From Bacteroidota bacterium (lineage in GTDB: Bacteria > Bacteroidota > Bacteroidia > Chitinophagales > Chitinophagaceae): a stretch of 64,000 nt of DNA. Numbering within the stretch: the first letter of the stretch is position 1; every line of letters begins with the position of its first letter. This document shows positions 44,035 through 52,691 of the stretch, one piece after another. The notes under the pieces are model-generated. The model searched no databases and had not been told where the DNA came from. It saw only the letters and a list, made by a program, of their open reading frames with translations. The position numbers were made by a program, and so were the translations under genes. Where the stretch lies: contig CANGDH010000003.1 of the NCBI GenBank assembly GCA_947452555.1, positions 186,001-250,000 on the forward strand, in the 5' to 3' direction.

Positions 44035-45420
44035 ATGAATGCTATAATCGTTTCTGCTTTATTAGGTGTGCTATTAATGTTTTGCTCTTGGGGTATCAAA
44101 AGCGAACGCCTTCAAAAAAATATAACTTTGATAGGTTTCTTGGTTTTAATAATTGCCAATCTTGCACAATTAAATGGCTGGTATGTAATTGACTTCGACA
44201 CTAAAGGCATGTTGTCGTTTAGTAGATTCGGCTTATATGCTAATACCTTATTGTTTATTGTAACATTCTTATACATCTGGATAAACGCAGAAGAAGTGGA
44301 TCAGATCGGACATCAGTCAGGTGATTTTTATGCTTTATTCTTTTTCATTTTATGTGGAGCAAGTATATTGACATCTTTCGATAATTTATTAATGTTATTT
44401 ATTGGCATCGAGATGCTATCAATTCCTTTATATATTTTAACTGGAGCTGATAAAAAGAATTTATTAAGTAATGAAGCTTCATTGAAATATTTCCTGATGG
44501 GCTCTTTTTCAACAGGGATATTATTATTAGGTATTGCATTTATTTATGGTGCTACTGGTAGCTTCCGTTTACAAGCACCTCAAATTGTACCTTCTCAAGG
44601 ATTTGCAATTGAGCAATATTTATTATCTGCTGGATTAATTTTAATATTTGCAGCAATGAACTTTAAAGTATCTGCAGCACCGTTTCATTTTTGGACACCC
44701 GACGTATACGACGGAGCACCTACTGTATTTACTTCCTTCATGGCAACTATTGTTAAGTCGGCAGCATTTGTAGCATTTATAACTGTATTCCAAAGTCAAT
44801 CGAAAGCCTTAGGAAATTCTTGGGTGCTATTGTTGTCTTTTGTAATTGTTGCCACTTTATTAGTTGGAAATATTACTGCAGTATTTCAAAGGAGTGTGAA
44901 AAGAATGTTAGCCTATTCAAGTATTGCGCAAGCTGGTTTTATGTTGTTTGCTTTGTATGGTGTTTCTGATTTTGCTAATGAAGGATTATTATTATACATT
45001 GTGGTATACTCTCTAGCTACTATTGGAATTTTTGGAGTATTGATAAAAATGAAAGAATATAGCTTTGAAGCATTTCATGGTTTAGGGAAATCACATCCTC
45101 TTTTAGCTTTCTTAACTACCGTATTTTTAATGTCTTTAGCTGGCATTCCATTAACGGGAGGGTTCTTTGCTAAATACTACATGTTGAATGCTATAATGGC
45201 TGCAGGAGCTGGTTTATGGCTAGTAATTGTGGCAATTCTATTTGCGGCAATAAGCGTTTACTATTATTTCAAATTAATTCAAGCAATGTATTTTATACCA
45301 GGCACACCATCTATTAAAGAAATCGATAAAATCTATACTTATAAGTTATTAGCAATAGCTGTTTTGTTATTGGTCCTTGGCGTTTTCCCTAACTTACTGT
45401 TCAATTATCTATACTTTTAG
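44035..45420 (+). CDS. nuoN: NADH-quinone oxidoreductase subunit N
   Basis: The 461-residue antiporter-like subunit is the last of the operon. FIGIEMLSIPLYILTG gives the TM5 Glu, KVSAAPFHFWTPDVYDGAPT the central channel region with Lys and His, and RMLAYSSIAQAGFML the second helix pair. It starts 15 bases after nuoM. I see no strong terminator in the 79 bases that follow. Confidence 0.95.
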   Translation: MNAIIVSALLGVLLMFCSWGIKSERLQKNITLIGFLVLIIANLAQLNGWYVIDFDTKGMLSFSRFGLYANTLLFIVTFLYIWINAEEVDQIGHQSGDFYALFFFILCGASILTSFDNLLMLFIGIEMLSIPLYILTGADKKNLLSNEASLKYFLMGSFSTGILLLGIAFIYGATGSFRLQAPQIVPSQGFAIEQYLLSAGLILIFAAMNFKVSAAPFHFWTPDVYDGAPTVFTSFMATIVKSAAFVAFITVFQSQSKALGNSWVLLLSFVIVATLLVGNITAVFQRSVKRMLAYSSIAQAGFMLFALYGVSDFANEGLLLYIVVYSLATIGIFGVLIKMKEYSFEAFHGLGKSHPLLAFLTTVFLMSLAGIPLTGGFFAKYYMLNAIMAAGAGLWLVIVAILFAAISVYYYFKLIQAMYFIPGTPSIKEIDKIYTYKLLAIAVLLLVLGVFPNLLFNYLYF

Positions 45421-45499
45421 CCGTTCCTCAAATAATATTGCCAATAAAAGCCCTATTGTATATTCTGTACTACCTTTAGTATTCAGATAAACATTGACT

Positions 45500-46780
45500 A
45501 TGACGCTTCAGGACTCTTTTATTCTAGCATGGCGCACTGTAAGAAGTAATAAACTTAGAACAGGTATTACTGTTACTATTATTGCTTTTGGTATCATGGC
45601 ATTGATAGGAATTATTACAGCCATTTCTGCAATGAATCAAAGTTTAAAGGAGAACTTCTCTTTCATGGGAGCGAATGCATTTAGTATTCGATATAAGGAA
45701 ATGAATGCCCGTTTTGGTGGAGGTCCTGGGAATAATGAAGAATTTTCTAAAACTAAAAAAGGGCTTAAGGAAAAAAAATCAAATCTTGATAAAGTTATCC
45801 GTTTAGAAGAGTCTTTATATTTTAAAGATCATTATGGTTTCAATAGAGCACAAGTAAGTGTTTACAGAAGAGGTAATGGAAACAATGAACTGCATTACAA
45901 AAACAAGAAAACAAATCCACAAGTAAGTATGTGGGGAGCAGACGAAAATTATTTAGTTGTAAGTGGGTACACTTTATCTGAAGGAAGAAATTTAAATGCA
46001 GTTGACATTCAGAGCGGAAGAAATGTTTGTGTAATTGGAAGTAATGTTGCTTCAAAGCTATTTCCTTCCAGACCAGAAAAATGTGTTGATAAAATTATAT
46101 TGGTTGGTGGCAAGCCTTATAGAGTTATAGGATTATTAAAATCAAAGGGTTCTAGCGCAATGCTAAGACAAGATGATGTTGTAATCACTTCCATAAAAAA
46201 TTTAAGACAATATCAAACTAATGCTTCTTATCAATTAGGGGTCATGGTGACTAATGTAACAGAGCTAGAGCCTGCTATAGATGAAGCAACTGAGCAAATG
46301 AGAAAGGCAAGAAGATTAATTCCTTCCGAAACAGATAATTTTGTAATAGACAAGAGTGACAAATTTGCTGAAATGTTTATTGGATTTCTAGCAGGTATTA
46401 GTGGCGCTGCAGGTGCTATTGGCATGATTACTTTAATTGGAGCTGCTATTGGATTAATGAATATAATGTTAGTAGCTGTAAACGAGAGAACAAGAGAAGT
46501 AGGTTTAATAAAAGCAATTGGAGGAAAGAAAAAAGATGTACGTCGTCAGTTCTTATTTGAAAGTATTTTAATTAGCATTCTAGGTGCTGTATTTGGGATT
46601 GTCTTAGGAGTACTAGTTGGAAATATTTTTAGTATGGTTTTGCATACAGGATTTGTAATTCCATGGATGTGGGTAATCATAGGCATCGTAATTTGTACTA
46701 TCGTAGGGCTAGCTGCAGGAATTTATCCAGCAATGAAAGCGGCCTCCTTAAACCCAATTAATGCGCTACGCTACGAATAG
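45500..46780 (+). CDS. FtsX/MacB-type ABC transporter permease, orphan
   Basis: This 426-residue protein has the MacB layout. One N-terminal TM (SNKLRTGITVTIIAFGIMALIG) comes first, then a periplasmic MacB_PCD domain of about 250 residues, then three C-terminal TMs with the FtsX motif NERTREVGLIKAIGGKKKDV near residue 330. Permeases of this kind work with a LolD/MacB-like ATPase in lipoprotein release, macrolide export or cell-division signalling. No ATPase gene lies nearby. A TTG six bases upstream could also start the frame; the ATG is preferred. It is 79 bases after nuoN. Confidence 0.85.
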   Translation: MTLQDSFILAWRTVRSNKLRTGITVTIIAFGIMALIGIITAISAMNQSLKENFSFMGANAFSIRYKEMNARFGGGPGNNEEFSKTKKGLKEKKSNLDKVIRLEESLYFKDHYGFNRAQVSVYRRGNGNNELHYKNKKTNPQVSMWGADENYLVVSGYTLSEGRNLNAVDIQSGRNVCVIGSNVASKLFPSRPEKCVDKIILVGGKPYRVIGLLKSKGSSAMLRQDDVVITSIKNLRQYQTNASYQLGVMVTNVTELEPAIDEATEQMRKARRLIPSETDNFVIDKSDKFAEMFIGFLAGISGAAGAIGMITLIGAAIGLMNIMLVAVNERTREVGLIKAIGGKKKDVRRQFLFESILISILGAVFGIVLGVLVGNIFSMVLHTGFVIPWMWVIIGIVICTIVGLAAGIYPAMKAASLNPINALRYE

Positions 46781-47240
46781 CCCATTTTAAGGACCAAGGG
46801 GAGCACCTGCTTTCCTTACACCTGTTAGCTGTAAATTCGGGCAGAACCATGATTTTCAGGTCGTATATAGACCATTGCAAGTACGCTATGCAATTTACCC
46901 TATACTAAGCCTGCCATTTAATGTATAATTTAGGAAAACTTAGGCCCTATTTATCATATTGTCATTCTGACACAAAGAATAGCAAATTAATAGTTATTTC
47001 AACATATTACATTTAATTAATTTATAGTAACTATTGAAATTTATTTTCCAACTTTTAATAAAGGAAAATTCTATACATTTTAAATAAAAAATTCGTTTGA
47101 AATTTGTTTCAATCAATTTATTTACTATTTTGTAAGCCCTTAGAAACTAGTGAGGAAAGATTTGAGTGAAATCTAACCAATAGTCAAGAGGGGAAACATC
47201 TTTTTATAAATTTTTATTTAAACCAAAAATCAATTGAATC
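46781..47240 (+). other. 460-base gene-free stretch upstream of exbB
   Basis: No convincing protein gene, tRNA or IS end is seen. Near the left side, 46796-46817 can form a nine-bp hairpin with two G-U pairs and loop ACCT, not followed by T residues. An ATTGCA/TGCAAT inverted repeat with a nine-base spacer lies near 46875. The right end holds the candidate exbB promoter and a leader of about 100 bases with a small AGATTT/AAATCT hairpin (47158-47174). A small RNA is possible but unsupported. Confidence 0.5.
47103..47132 (+). promoter_or_regulatory. Candidate promoter of the exbB-exbD-exbD-tonB operon
   Basis: TTTG at 47103-47106 and TATTTTG at 47126-47132 are separated by 19 bases. The same pair of elements and spacing occurs before susC. 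The predicted start near 47138 gives a leader of about 100 bases before the exbB ATG. Confidence 0.45.
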
Positions 47241-48101
47241 ATGGCTGAGATTAAACCAACTGCAACAGCAGCTGCTTCTAAGAACGCAGCACAGCCTCAA
47301 AAGAGCGGTAATCTTGTTGCAACTTTAGCACCAATCCTTTGTATTATCATTGGATACTCTATCTGGCGTTTCGTATTAGGTAATGCAAGTAACTTTACAA
47401 ATCCTGATCCAAGTGGTGGATTCTGGCCTGCGCACAAAGGACCAAAAGGAAATTTGACTAAGATGTATGAGGGTGGTATCATCGTTCCTATCTTAATTGG
47501 TAGTTTGTTGATCGTTTTAACTTTCGTTATCGAAAGATTATTGACAATCAAAAAAGCTGCTGGTTCTGGTAACATTACAGAGTTTGTACGTAAAGTGCAA
47601 TTTCACTTAGCAAACAAAGAAGTTGATAAAGCTTTAGCTGAGTGTGACAAACAAAAAGGATCTGTAGGAAATGTAATGAAGGCTGGTTTGAAAAAGTACA
47701 AAGAGATGATTTCAAACACAGAATTAGATACTGATCAAAAAGTATTAAACATTCAAAAAGAAATCGAAGAAGCTACAGCATTGGAATTACCAATGTTAGA
47801 AAAGAACTTAGTATTCTTATCAACTATCGCATCAGTTGCAACCTTATTAGGTTTGTTCGGTACGGTATTAGGTATGATTCGTTCTTTCTCTAAATTAGGA
47901 GAAGAAGGTGGTGGAGAAGCTGCTCGTGAATTATCTCAAGGTATCTCTGAGGCCTTGTATAATACAGCATTGGGTATCGGTACATCTGCAGTTGCTATCA
48001 TTATGTATAACGTGTTTACTACAAGTATCGACGGAATTACATACGGTATCGATGAGTCTGGATTTACTTTAACTCAAAGCTTCGCAGCAAACTACAAATA
48101 G
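47241..48101 (+). CDS. exbB: MotA/TolQ/ExbB proton channel protein
   Basis: ExbB forms the pentameric part of the inner-membrane motor that energises TonB. The 286-residue protein has an Ala/Lys-rich N-terminus, a TM near residue 30-50, a second TM near residue 85 (IVPILIGSLLIVLTFVIERLL), a cytoplasmic helical region, and two C-terminal TMs with LVFLSTIASVATLLGLFGTVLGM and ALYNTALGIGTSAVAIIMYNVF. The extra N-terminal TM is common in Bacteroidota ExbB. Codons such as ATC, GGT and TTC are frequent by eye, in keeping with high expression. It is the first gene of the operon. Confidence 0.93.
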   Translation: MAEIKPTATAAASKNAAQPQKSGNLVATLAPILCIIIGYSIWRFVLGNASNFTNPDPSGGFWPAHKGPKGNLTKMYEGGIIVPILIGSLLIVLTFVIERLLTIKKAAGSGNITEFVRKVQFHLANKEVDKALAECDKQKGSVGNVMKAGLKKYKEMISNTELDTDQKVLNIQKEIEEATALELPMLEKNLVFLSTIASVATLLGLFGTVLGMIRSFSKLGEEGGGEAARELSQGISEALYNTALGIGTSAVAIIMYNVFTTSIDGITYGIDESGFTLTQSFAANYK

Positions 48102-48159
48102 TAGATAACAATTCATTTAATAAGGGTCAAACCTTATAACTATATAAAAAGACTATACA

Positions 48160-48807
48160 ATGGGTAGAGCCAAATTACCTCGTAAGAGTACCGTCATCGA
48201 CATGACAGCCATGTGCGATGTGGCTTTCCTGTTATTGTCTTTCTTTATCTTAACTACTAAGTTCAAACCAGCTGAAGCTATTGCGGTGACTACTCCAAGT
48301 TCAGTAGCAGCAAAAGTGGCTCCAACTAAGGATTTCGTTTTAGTTACGATAACTAAAGATGGTAAAGTATTTCTTACTATAGATGACGAGCAAAAGAGAG
48401 AATTGGTAGCCAATTCATTGAATGCTTCTCGTAATTTAGGAATCAATGTGCCTGCTTTCAAAAAAGCTGGTTTCATTGGATCTTCTTTTGCAGGAATGAA
48501 TTCTTTCTTAGCTCTTCCAGAAGAAGCTAGAGTTGGTGATAAATTGCCAGGTATACCTTGCAAGGACAGCGCGAACAATGAATTAACCGTATGGATGCAA
48601 GTATTAAACGAAGCATATGCTGGAGGCAAAATGGACCTTTTATTAAAAGGGGACAATGTTGCTAAATATCCTGCATTTAAGAGTGTAATGCAAGCGTTCA
48701 AGAAAAACGAAATTCAAAAATTCTTGATGATTACCAATCCTGAAAACGCTCCAGCTGGATCGGATTTATGGAAAAAGTCTATGAGTGGAGAAAAACAGGA
48801 AAACTAA
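48160..48807 (+). CDS. exbD: ExbD/TolR family biopolymer transport protein (first copy)
   Basis: This 215-residue protein has one TM near the N-terminus (TAMCDVAFLLLSFFILTT) with the proton-carrying Asp20, then a periplasmic domain that is longer than usual (about 170 residues). Family function is to couple proton flow through ExbB to TonB. It shares little sequence with the second ExbD beyond the TM, so the two probably form a heteromeric or functionally split pair. It follows exbB by 58 bases. Confidence 0.88.
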   Translation: MGRAKLPRKSTVIDMTAMCDVAFLLLSFFILTTKFKPAEAIAVTTPSSVAAKVAPTKDFVLVTITKDGKVFLTIDDEQKRELVANSLNASRNLGINVPAFKKAGFIGSSFAGMNSFLALPEEARVGDKLPGIPCKDSANNELTVWMQVLNEAYAGGKMDLLLKGDNVAKYPAFKSVMQAFKKNEIQKFLMITNPENAPAGSDLWKKSMSGEKQEN

Positions 48808-48834
48808 ATTTTAAACTAATTAAAAGCTATCGAT

Positions 48835-49428
48835 ATGGCAGAATTAGATACCTCGGGTGGTGGACATAAAAAGAAAGGACCAGGGGTCAAGAAAGGAAAA
48901 AAGTTATCTACTCGTGTGGATTTAACACCGATGGTGGACTTAGGTTTCTTATTGATTACCTTCTTCATTTTTACCACAACCATGAGCCAACCTACAGCCA
49001 TGAAGTTGATTTTACCAGATGATAAAGTAAATCCTGAAGACCAAAATAAGGCCAAAGAATCAGGAGTACTTACCATCTTAATGGGTGCAGACAATCATAT
49101 TTATTACTACGAAGGACAGCTTAAAGTGGATGCTTCTAGTAACAATTTTAAATCTGCTTCATACAATGGTGAAAATTCAATTCGTGATGTAATCATGAAA
49201 AAGAAAGCTGACGTTAGAAGTCGTGCAACGGATCCAACCAATCCAGAAAAAGACTTAGTAATAGTAATTAAACCAAGTGAAGAGTGTACGTATCAAAACG
49301 TGATTGATATCTTGGATGAAATGGCTATTAATGTAGTTAAAAAATATGCATTGGTTGATATTGGTAAAGATGAAGCTACATTAGTTTCTATATCTGATAA
49401 AAGTGCACAACCTCCTACAAGCAATTAA
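48835..49428 (+). CDS. exbD: ExbD/TolR family biopolymer transport protein (second copy)
   Basis: This 197-residue protein begins with a Gly/Lys-rich cytoplasmic tail, then a TM (TPMVDLGFLLITFFIFTTTM) with Asp35 as the likely protonated residue, then a periplasmic domain. Having two exbD genes between exbB and tonB is typical of Bacteroidota. It starts 27 bases after the first exbD and ends 11 bases before tonB. Confidence 0.9.
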   Translation: MAELDTSGGGHKKKGPGVKKGKKLSTRVDLTPMVDLGFLLITFFIFTTTMSQPTAMKLILPDDKVNPEDQNKAKESGVLTILMGADNHIYYYEGQLKVDASSNNFKSASYNGENSIRDVIMKKKADVRSRATDPTNPEKDLVIVIKPSEECTYQNVIDILDEMAINVVKKYALVDIGKDEATLVSISDKSAQPPTSN

Positions 49429-49439
49429 AAGCATTAAAA

Positions 49440-50258
49440 ATGGATACAAATAAAATATTAACCGCAGACATTCTTGACCTTCTTTTTGAAGGCAAAAACA
49501 AGGAGTATGGCGCTTATGACTTACGTAAAACGTATAATAAGCGTCTTAAAGCTGGATTGATCGGGATGGTCGCGGTAGTTCTTTTACTCGGAGGTGGAAC
49601 CATTATTTCAAATAGTATCAAGAAGCCTAAGACTGAAATCATAGCTGTTGATATGTCATTGGAAAATGTTCAACAAGAAGATAAAAAAGCACCACCACCA
49701 CCACCGCCTCCACCAAAAGTAGAACCTCCAAAAGTGGAAGTCACTAAATTTACGCCACCGAAAATCGTAAAAGATGCGGAAGTAAAGGATGAGGACGAAA
49801 TTAAGGATGTTGAAAAATTGGAGGATACCAAGATTGGTTCATTTAACCAAGAAGGTACCAAAGATGAAGGTATTGTAGCTCCAGTTGAACAAAGTACTGG
49901 TGTTGCTGCGCCTCCTGAGGAAGAAACTGACAAAATCTTTACTGTGGTTCAAATCCCTGCTGAGTTCCCTGGAGGTCAGTCTGGTTGGATTCGCTACCTA
50001 GAAAGAACTTTGAACAGAGACTTGCCAGTAGAAAATGGTGCTCCTTCTGGTAAATACGCAGTAGTAGTTTCATTCGTTGTATCTAGAGATGGTTCTATCA
50101 GTGATGTAAAAGCTGAAAACGATCCAGGATATGGCACGAAAGAAGAAGCTGTTCGTGTTATCACAAGAGGTCCAAAATGGAAGCCAGCTGTTCAAAATGG
50201 CCGTAATGTAATTTACCGTCATAGACAAGCAATTGTGTTCCAAGTTTCTGAAGATTAG
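49440..50258 (+). CDS. tonB: Energy transducer TonB
   Basis: This 272-residue protein spans from the inner membrane to outer-membrane receptors. A cytoplasmic N-terminus with GKNKEYGAYDLRKTYNKRL is a Bacteroidota TonB feature. Then come one TM (residues about 40-60), a proline-rich region including eight consecutive prolines near residue 85, an acidic spacer, and a C-terminal TonB domain (about 170-272) with AEFPGGQSGWIRYLER and a final RQAIVFQV strand. It should energise SusC, encoded 4.4 kb downstream, among others. The operon ends with a terminator just after it. Confidence 0.95.
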   Translation: MDTNKILTADILDLLFEGKNKEYGAYDLRKTYNKRLKAGLIGMVAVVLLLGGGTIISNSIKKPKTEIIAVDMSLENVQQEDKKAPPPPPPPPKVEPPKVEVTKFTPPKIVKDAEVKDEDEIKDVEKLEDTKIGSFNQEGTKDEGIVAPVEQSTGVAAPPEEETDKIFTVVQIPAEFPGGQSGWIRYLERTLNRDLPVENGAPSGKYAVVVSFVVSRDGSISDVKAENDPGYGTKEEAVRVITRGPKWKPAVQNGRNVIYRHRQAIVFQVSED

Positions 50259-50285
50259 ATCATTTGCGTTTACGCAATCCTATAT

Positions 50286-50318
50286 AAAATCCCTCCTGAA
50301 TTATCAGGAGGGATTTTT
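50286..50318 (+). terminator. Intrinsic terminator after tonB
   Basis: A perfect 14-bp stem (AAAATCCCTCCTGA against its complement) with a four-base loop runs into T residues. It ends the exbB-tonB operon. Confidence 0.88.
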
Positions 50319-50342
50319 GTTTTAGGGGTATTTTTGTTTTGT

Positions 50343-50350
50343 TACCTTTG
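50343..50350 (+). promoter_or_regulatory. Bacteroidota -7 box abutting the mnmE start
   Basis: TACCTTTG is a full match, four bases before the mnmE ATG at 50355. A TTTG at 50316-50319 is 23 bases upstream, slightly long for a -33 element. The box lies inside a longer frame that starts with TTG at 50334, which argues against that start. Confidence 0.5.
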
Positions 50351-50354
50351 CTGT

Positions 50355-51731
50355 ATGCGTGAGAATTTAAGTACATGGAATGATACCATTGTAGCATTGG
50401 CTACAGCACCAGGACTTGGTGCAATTGCAGTTATTCGTCTAAGTGGCGATGCGGCTATTCATATCGTAGGGTCTGTATTTTCAAAAAAAAGCTTAGCTAA
50501 ACAGCCTACACATACCGTTCATTATGGAAAATTATTGAATGGCCAGGAAGTAGTAGACGAAGTAGTAGTTACAATTTATAGAGCTCCTAAATCTTATACT
50601 GGAGAAGAAGTGGTAGAAATTGCATGTCATGGATCACCCTATATTCAAGATGCTATTTTACAACTCATGATTGAGCACGGTGCTAGAATGGCGAAGCCGG
50701 GGGAATTTACACAAAGGGCATTCTTAAATGGCAAATTAGATTTAACGCAGGCAGAAGCGGTTGCGGATTTAATTGCAAGTAATACAGAAGCGTCAAGAAA
50801 AACAGCCTTATATAATCTTAAAGGGGGCTTTTCAAATGACTTACAATTAATGCGCGAGAAACTAATAAAATTTTCGGCTTTAATAGAATTGGAATTAGAT
50901 TTTTCCCAAGAGGATGTTGCTTTTGCAAATAAAAAAGAGCTGGAAATTTTAGTACAACAATTGCAGTTGAAAACACAGTCCTTATTAGATTCATTTAAGC
51001 TAGGTAATGTTATTAAAAATGGGGTTCAAGTGGCAATAGTTGGGAAACCGAATGCAGGTAAGTCAACTTTGTTAAATGCTTTTCTAAACGAGAATAGAGC
51101 ATTAGTTAGTGAAATTCCTGGAACAACTAGAGACACAGTAGAAGAGTATTTAAATATTCAAGGAGTATTATATAAATTAATTGATACTGCAGGTATACGA
51201 GGCATGACAGACGATAGTATTGAACAAATGGGAATAGAAAAAAGTAGAGAAAAAATTACAGCAGCAGATATTGTAATTGCATTATTTGATATTAACGACA
51301 CTAGTGTAGAACAAGTAAATAATTGGAAAAAGGAAATCAAAGAAGATAAATTAATATTGGTAGGGAATAAGGTAGACTTACTTAAAGACCAAAGTCTTTT
51401 ACAAGACCCTGCATTAAAAGACGTGATCTTGATTTCAGCAAAGGATAAAGACAATATAGTTTCGCTTGAAAATGAATTATATAAAAGGGTTGTAGGTGAA
51501 GGATTAAACAAGGAAGGAACTATTGTAACAAATGCAAGACATGTAAGTTCTTTAAAAAAGTTATTACTGGCGTTAAACGATGTTGAAACTGGATTAATTC
51601 ATGAAGTTACAGGAGACTTACTTGCCATTGATATTAGACAAGCGTTACATTACTTAGGAACTATTACGGGACAAATTACCAATGAGGATCAGTTAGATTT
51701 TATTTTCTCCAAATTTTGTATTGGAAAGTAA
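50355..51731 (+). CDS. mnmE: tRNA uridine-5-carboxymethylaminomethyl modification GTPase MnmE
   Basis: With MnmG, MnmE installs the cmnm5 group on U34 of tRNAs. The 458-residue product has the N-terminal folate-binding TrmE domain (IVALATAPGLGAIAVIRLSG, RAFLNGKLDLTQAEAVADL), a G domain with AIVGKPNAGKSTLLNAF near residue 225, EIPGTTRDTVEE, LIDTAGIRG and GNKVDLL, and the catalytic C-terminal FCIGK. The frame runs seven codons upstream to a TTG; the ATG at 50355 matches the family and follows the -7 box. It stands between the tonB terminator and the methyltransferase gene. Confidence 0.96.
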   Translation: MRENLSTWNDTIVALATAPGLGAIAVIRLSGDAAIHIVGSVFSKKSLAKQPTHTVHYGKLLNGQEVVDEVVVTIYRAPKSYTGEEVVEIACHGSPYIQDAILQLMIEHGARMAKPGEFTQRAFLNGKLDLTQAEAVADLIASNTEASRKTALYNLKGGFSNDLQLMREKLIKFSALIELELDFSQEDVAFANKKELEILVQQLQLKTQSLLDSFKLGNVIKNGVQVAIVGKPNAGKSTLLNAFLNENRALVSEIPGTTRDTVEEYLNIQGVLYKLIDTAGIRGMTDDSIEQMGIEKSREKITAADIVIALFDINDTSVEQVNNWKKEIKEDKLILVGNKVDLLKDQSLLQDPALKDVILISAKDKDNIVSLENELYKRVVGEGLNKEGTIVTNARHVSSLKKLLLALNDVETGLIHEVTGDLLAIDIRQALHYLGTITGQITNEDQLDFIFSKFCIGK

Positions 51732-51749
51732 ACAATTCAAATTTTGAAA

Positions 51750-52691
51750 ATGAGTAATGTTTTTGAAGATATAATAAAGCAGCAAGGACTAATTATTTTA
51801 GACGGAGCTTTGGCAACTGAGTTAGAGGCAAGAGGGGCAAATTTAAATCACTCACTATGGTCTGCTAAGTTACTAATGGAAAATCCTGAATTGATTAAAC
51901 AGGTTCAGCTTGATTATTTAAAAGCTGGCGCAAACATAATTTCAACAGCAACTTATCAAGCAAGTTTTGAAGGTTTTGAAAAACATGGTTACACTAGAAC
52001 AGAGACAACACAGTTGATGAAGATGAGTGTGTTAATTGCAGAAGCAGCAAGAAGAGATTTTCAGATGAGTTATGGAAAAAATATAAACCAAGTCATTTTA
52101 ATAGCTGCTTCTATAGGCCCATATGGAGCATCATTGGCAGACGGTTCAGAATACCATGGTCAATATGGTGTTACTATAGGGGATTTAATTGAATTTCATA
52201 AGGACAGACTCGCTGTTCTAGTAAATACCAATGCAGATATTTTAGCTTTTGAAACAATACCTTGTTTAGATGAGGCAATGGCAATAAAAAAATTGATTTC
52301 ACTTTATCCAACTAAAAAGGCTTGGGTTAGTTTCAGTTGTCAAGACGGTCAACGCTTGTCAAGTGGAGAGCTGTTTGCAGATGCTGTAAAATTGTTACAA
52401 GACGCAAATGAAGTTATTGGAATTGGAGTAAACTGCACTGCACCTAGACACATTGAATCTTTAGTGCAAATTGCGAAACCGATTACAAATAAAACAATAA
52501 TGGTCTACCCTAATAAAGGAGAAACCTATGACCCCATTACAAAATCTTGGGAGACAAAATTGAATAATAATAACCATTTTATCAACGATGCTAGAAAATG
52601 GCTGGCTGCTGGAGCTTTTGCAATAGGAGGATGTTGCAGGACGAGCCCTGAAGACATCAAACAATTAGAAGCACTTATAAAAACGCGGTAA
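51750..52691 (+). CDS. mmuM: Homocysteine S-methyltransferase (MmuM-like)
   Basis: This 313-residue enzyme is predicted to methylate homocysteine from S-methylmethionine or S-adenosylmethionine to give methionine. LILDGALATELEARGANLN begins the barrel. Zinc ligands are Cys in GIGVNCTAPRHI near residue 230 and the pair in GGCCRTSPEDI near residue 295. Length is right for MmuM and too short for cobalamin-dependent MetH. A TTG at 51744 is possible but the ATG is better. It ends 17 bases inside the end of the opposite-strand HAD gene. Confidence 0.88.
   Translation: MSNVFEDIIKQQGLIILDGALATELEARGANLNHSLWSAKLLMENPELIKQVQLDYLKAGANIISTATYQASFEGFEKHGYTRTETTQLMKMSVLIAEAARRDFQMSYGKNINQVILIAASIGPYGASLADGSEYHGQYGVTIGDLIEFHKDRLAVLVNTNADILAFETIPCLDEAMAIKKLISLYPTKKAWVSFSCQDGQRLSSGELFADAVKLLQDANEVIGIGVNCTAPRHIESLVQIAKPITNKTIMVYPNKGETYDPITKSWETKLNNNNHFINDARKWLAAGAFAIGGCCRTSPEDIKQLEALIKTR

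Noticed and set aside
46796..46817. Hairpin in the gap before exbB considered as a tRNA or terminator
   Set aside because: There is no cloverleaf, no anticodon or T-loop pattern around it, and no T run after it.
48153..48701. A 182-codon open frame on the minus strand across the first exbD
   Set aside because: It is the antisense of a gene with a clear ExbD domain and operon context, and its translation shows no family pattern.
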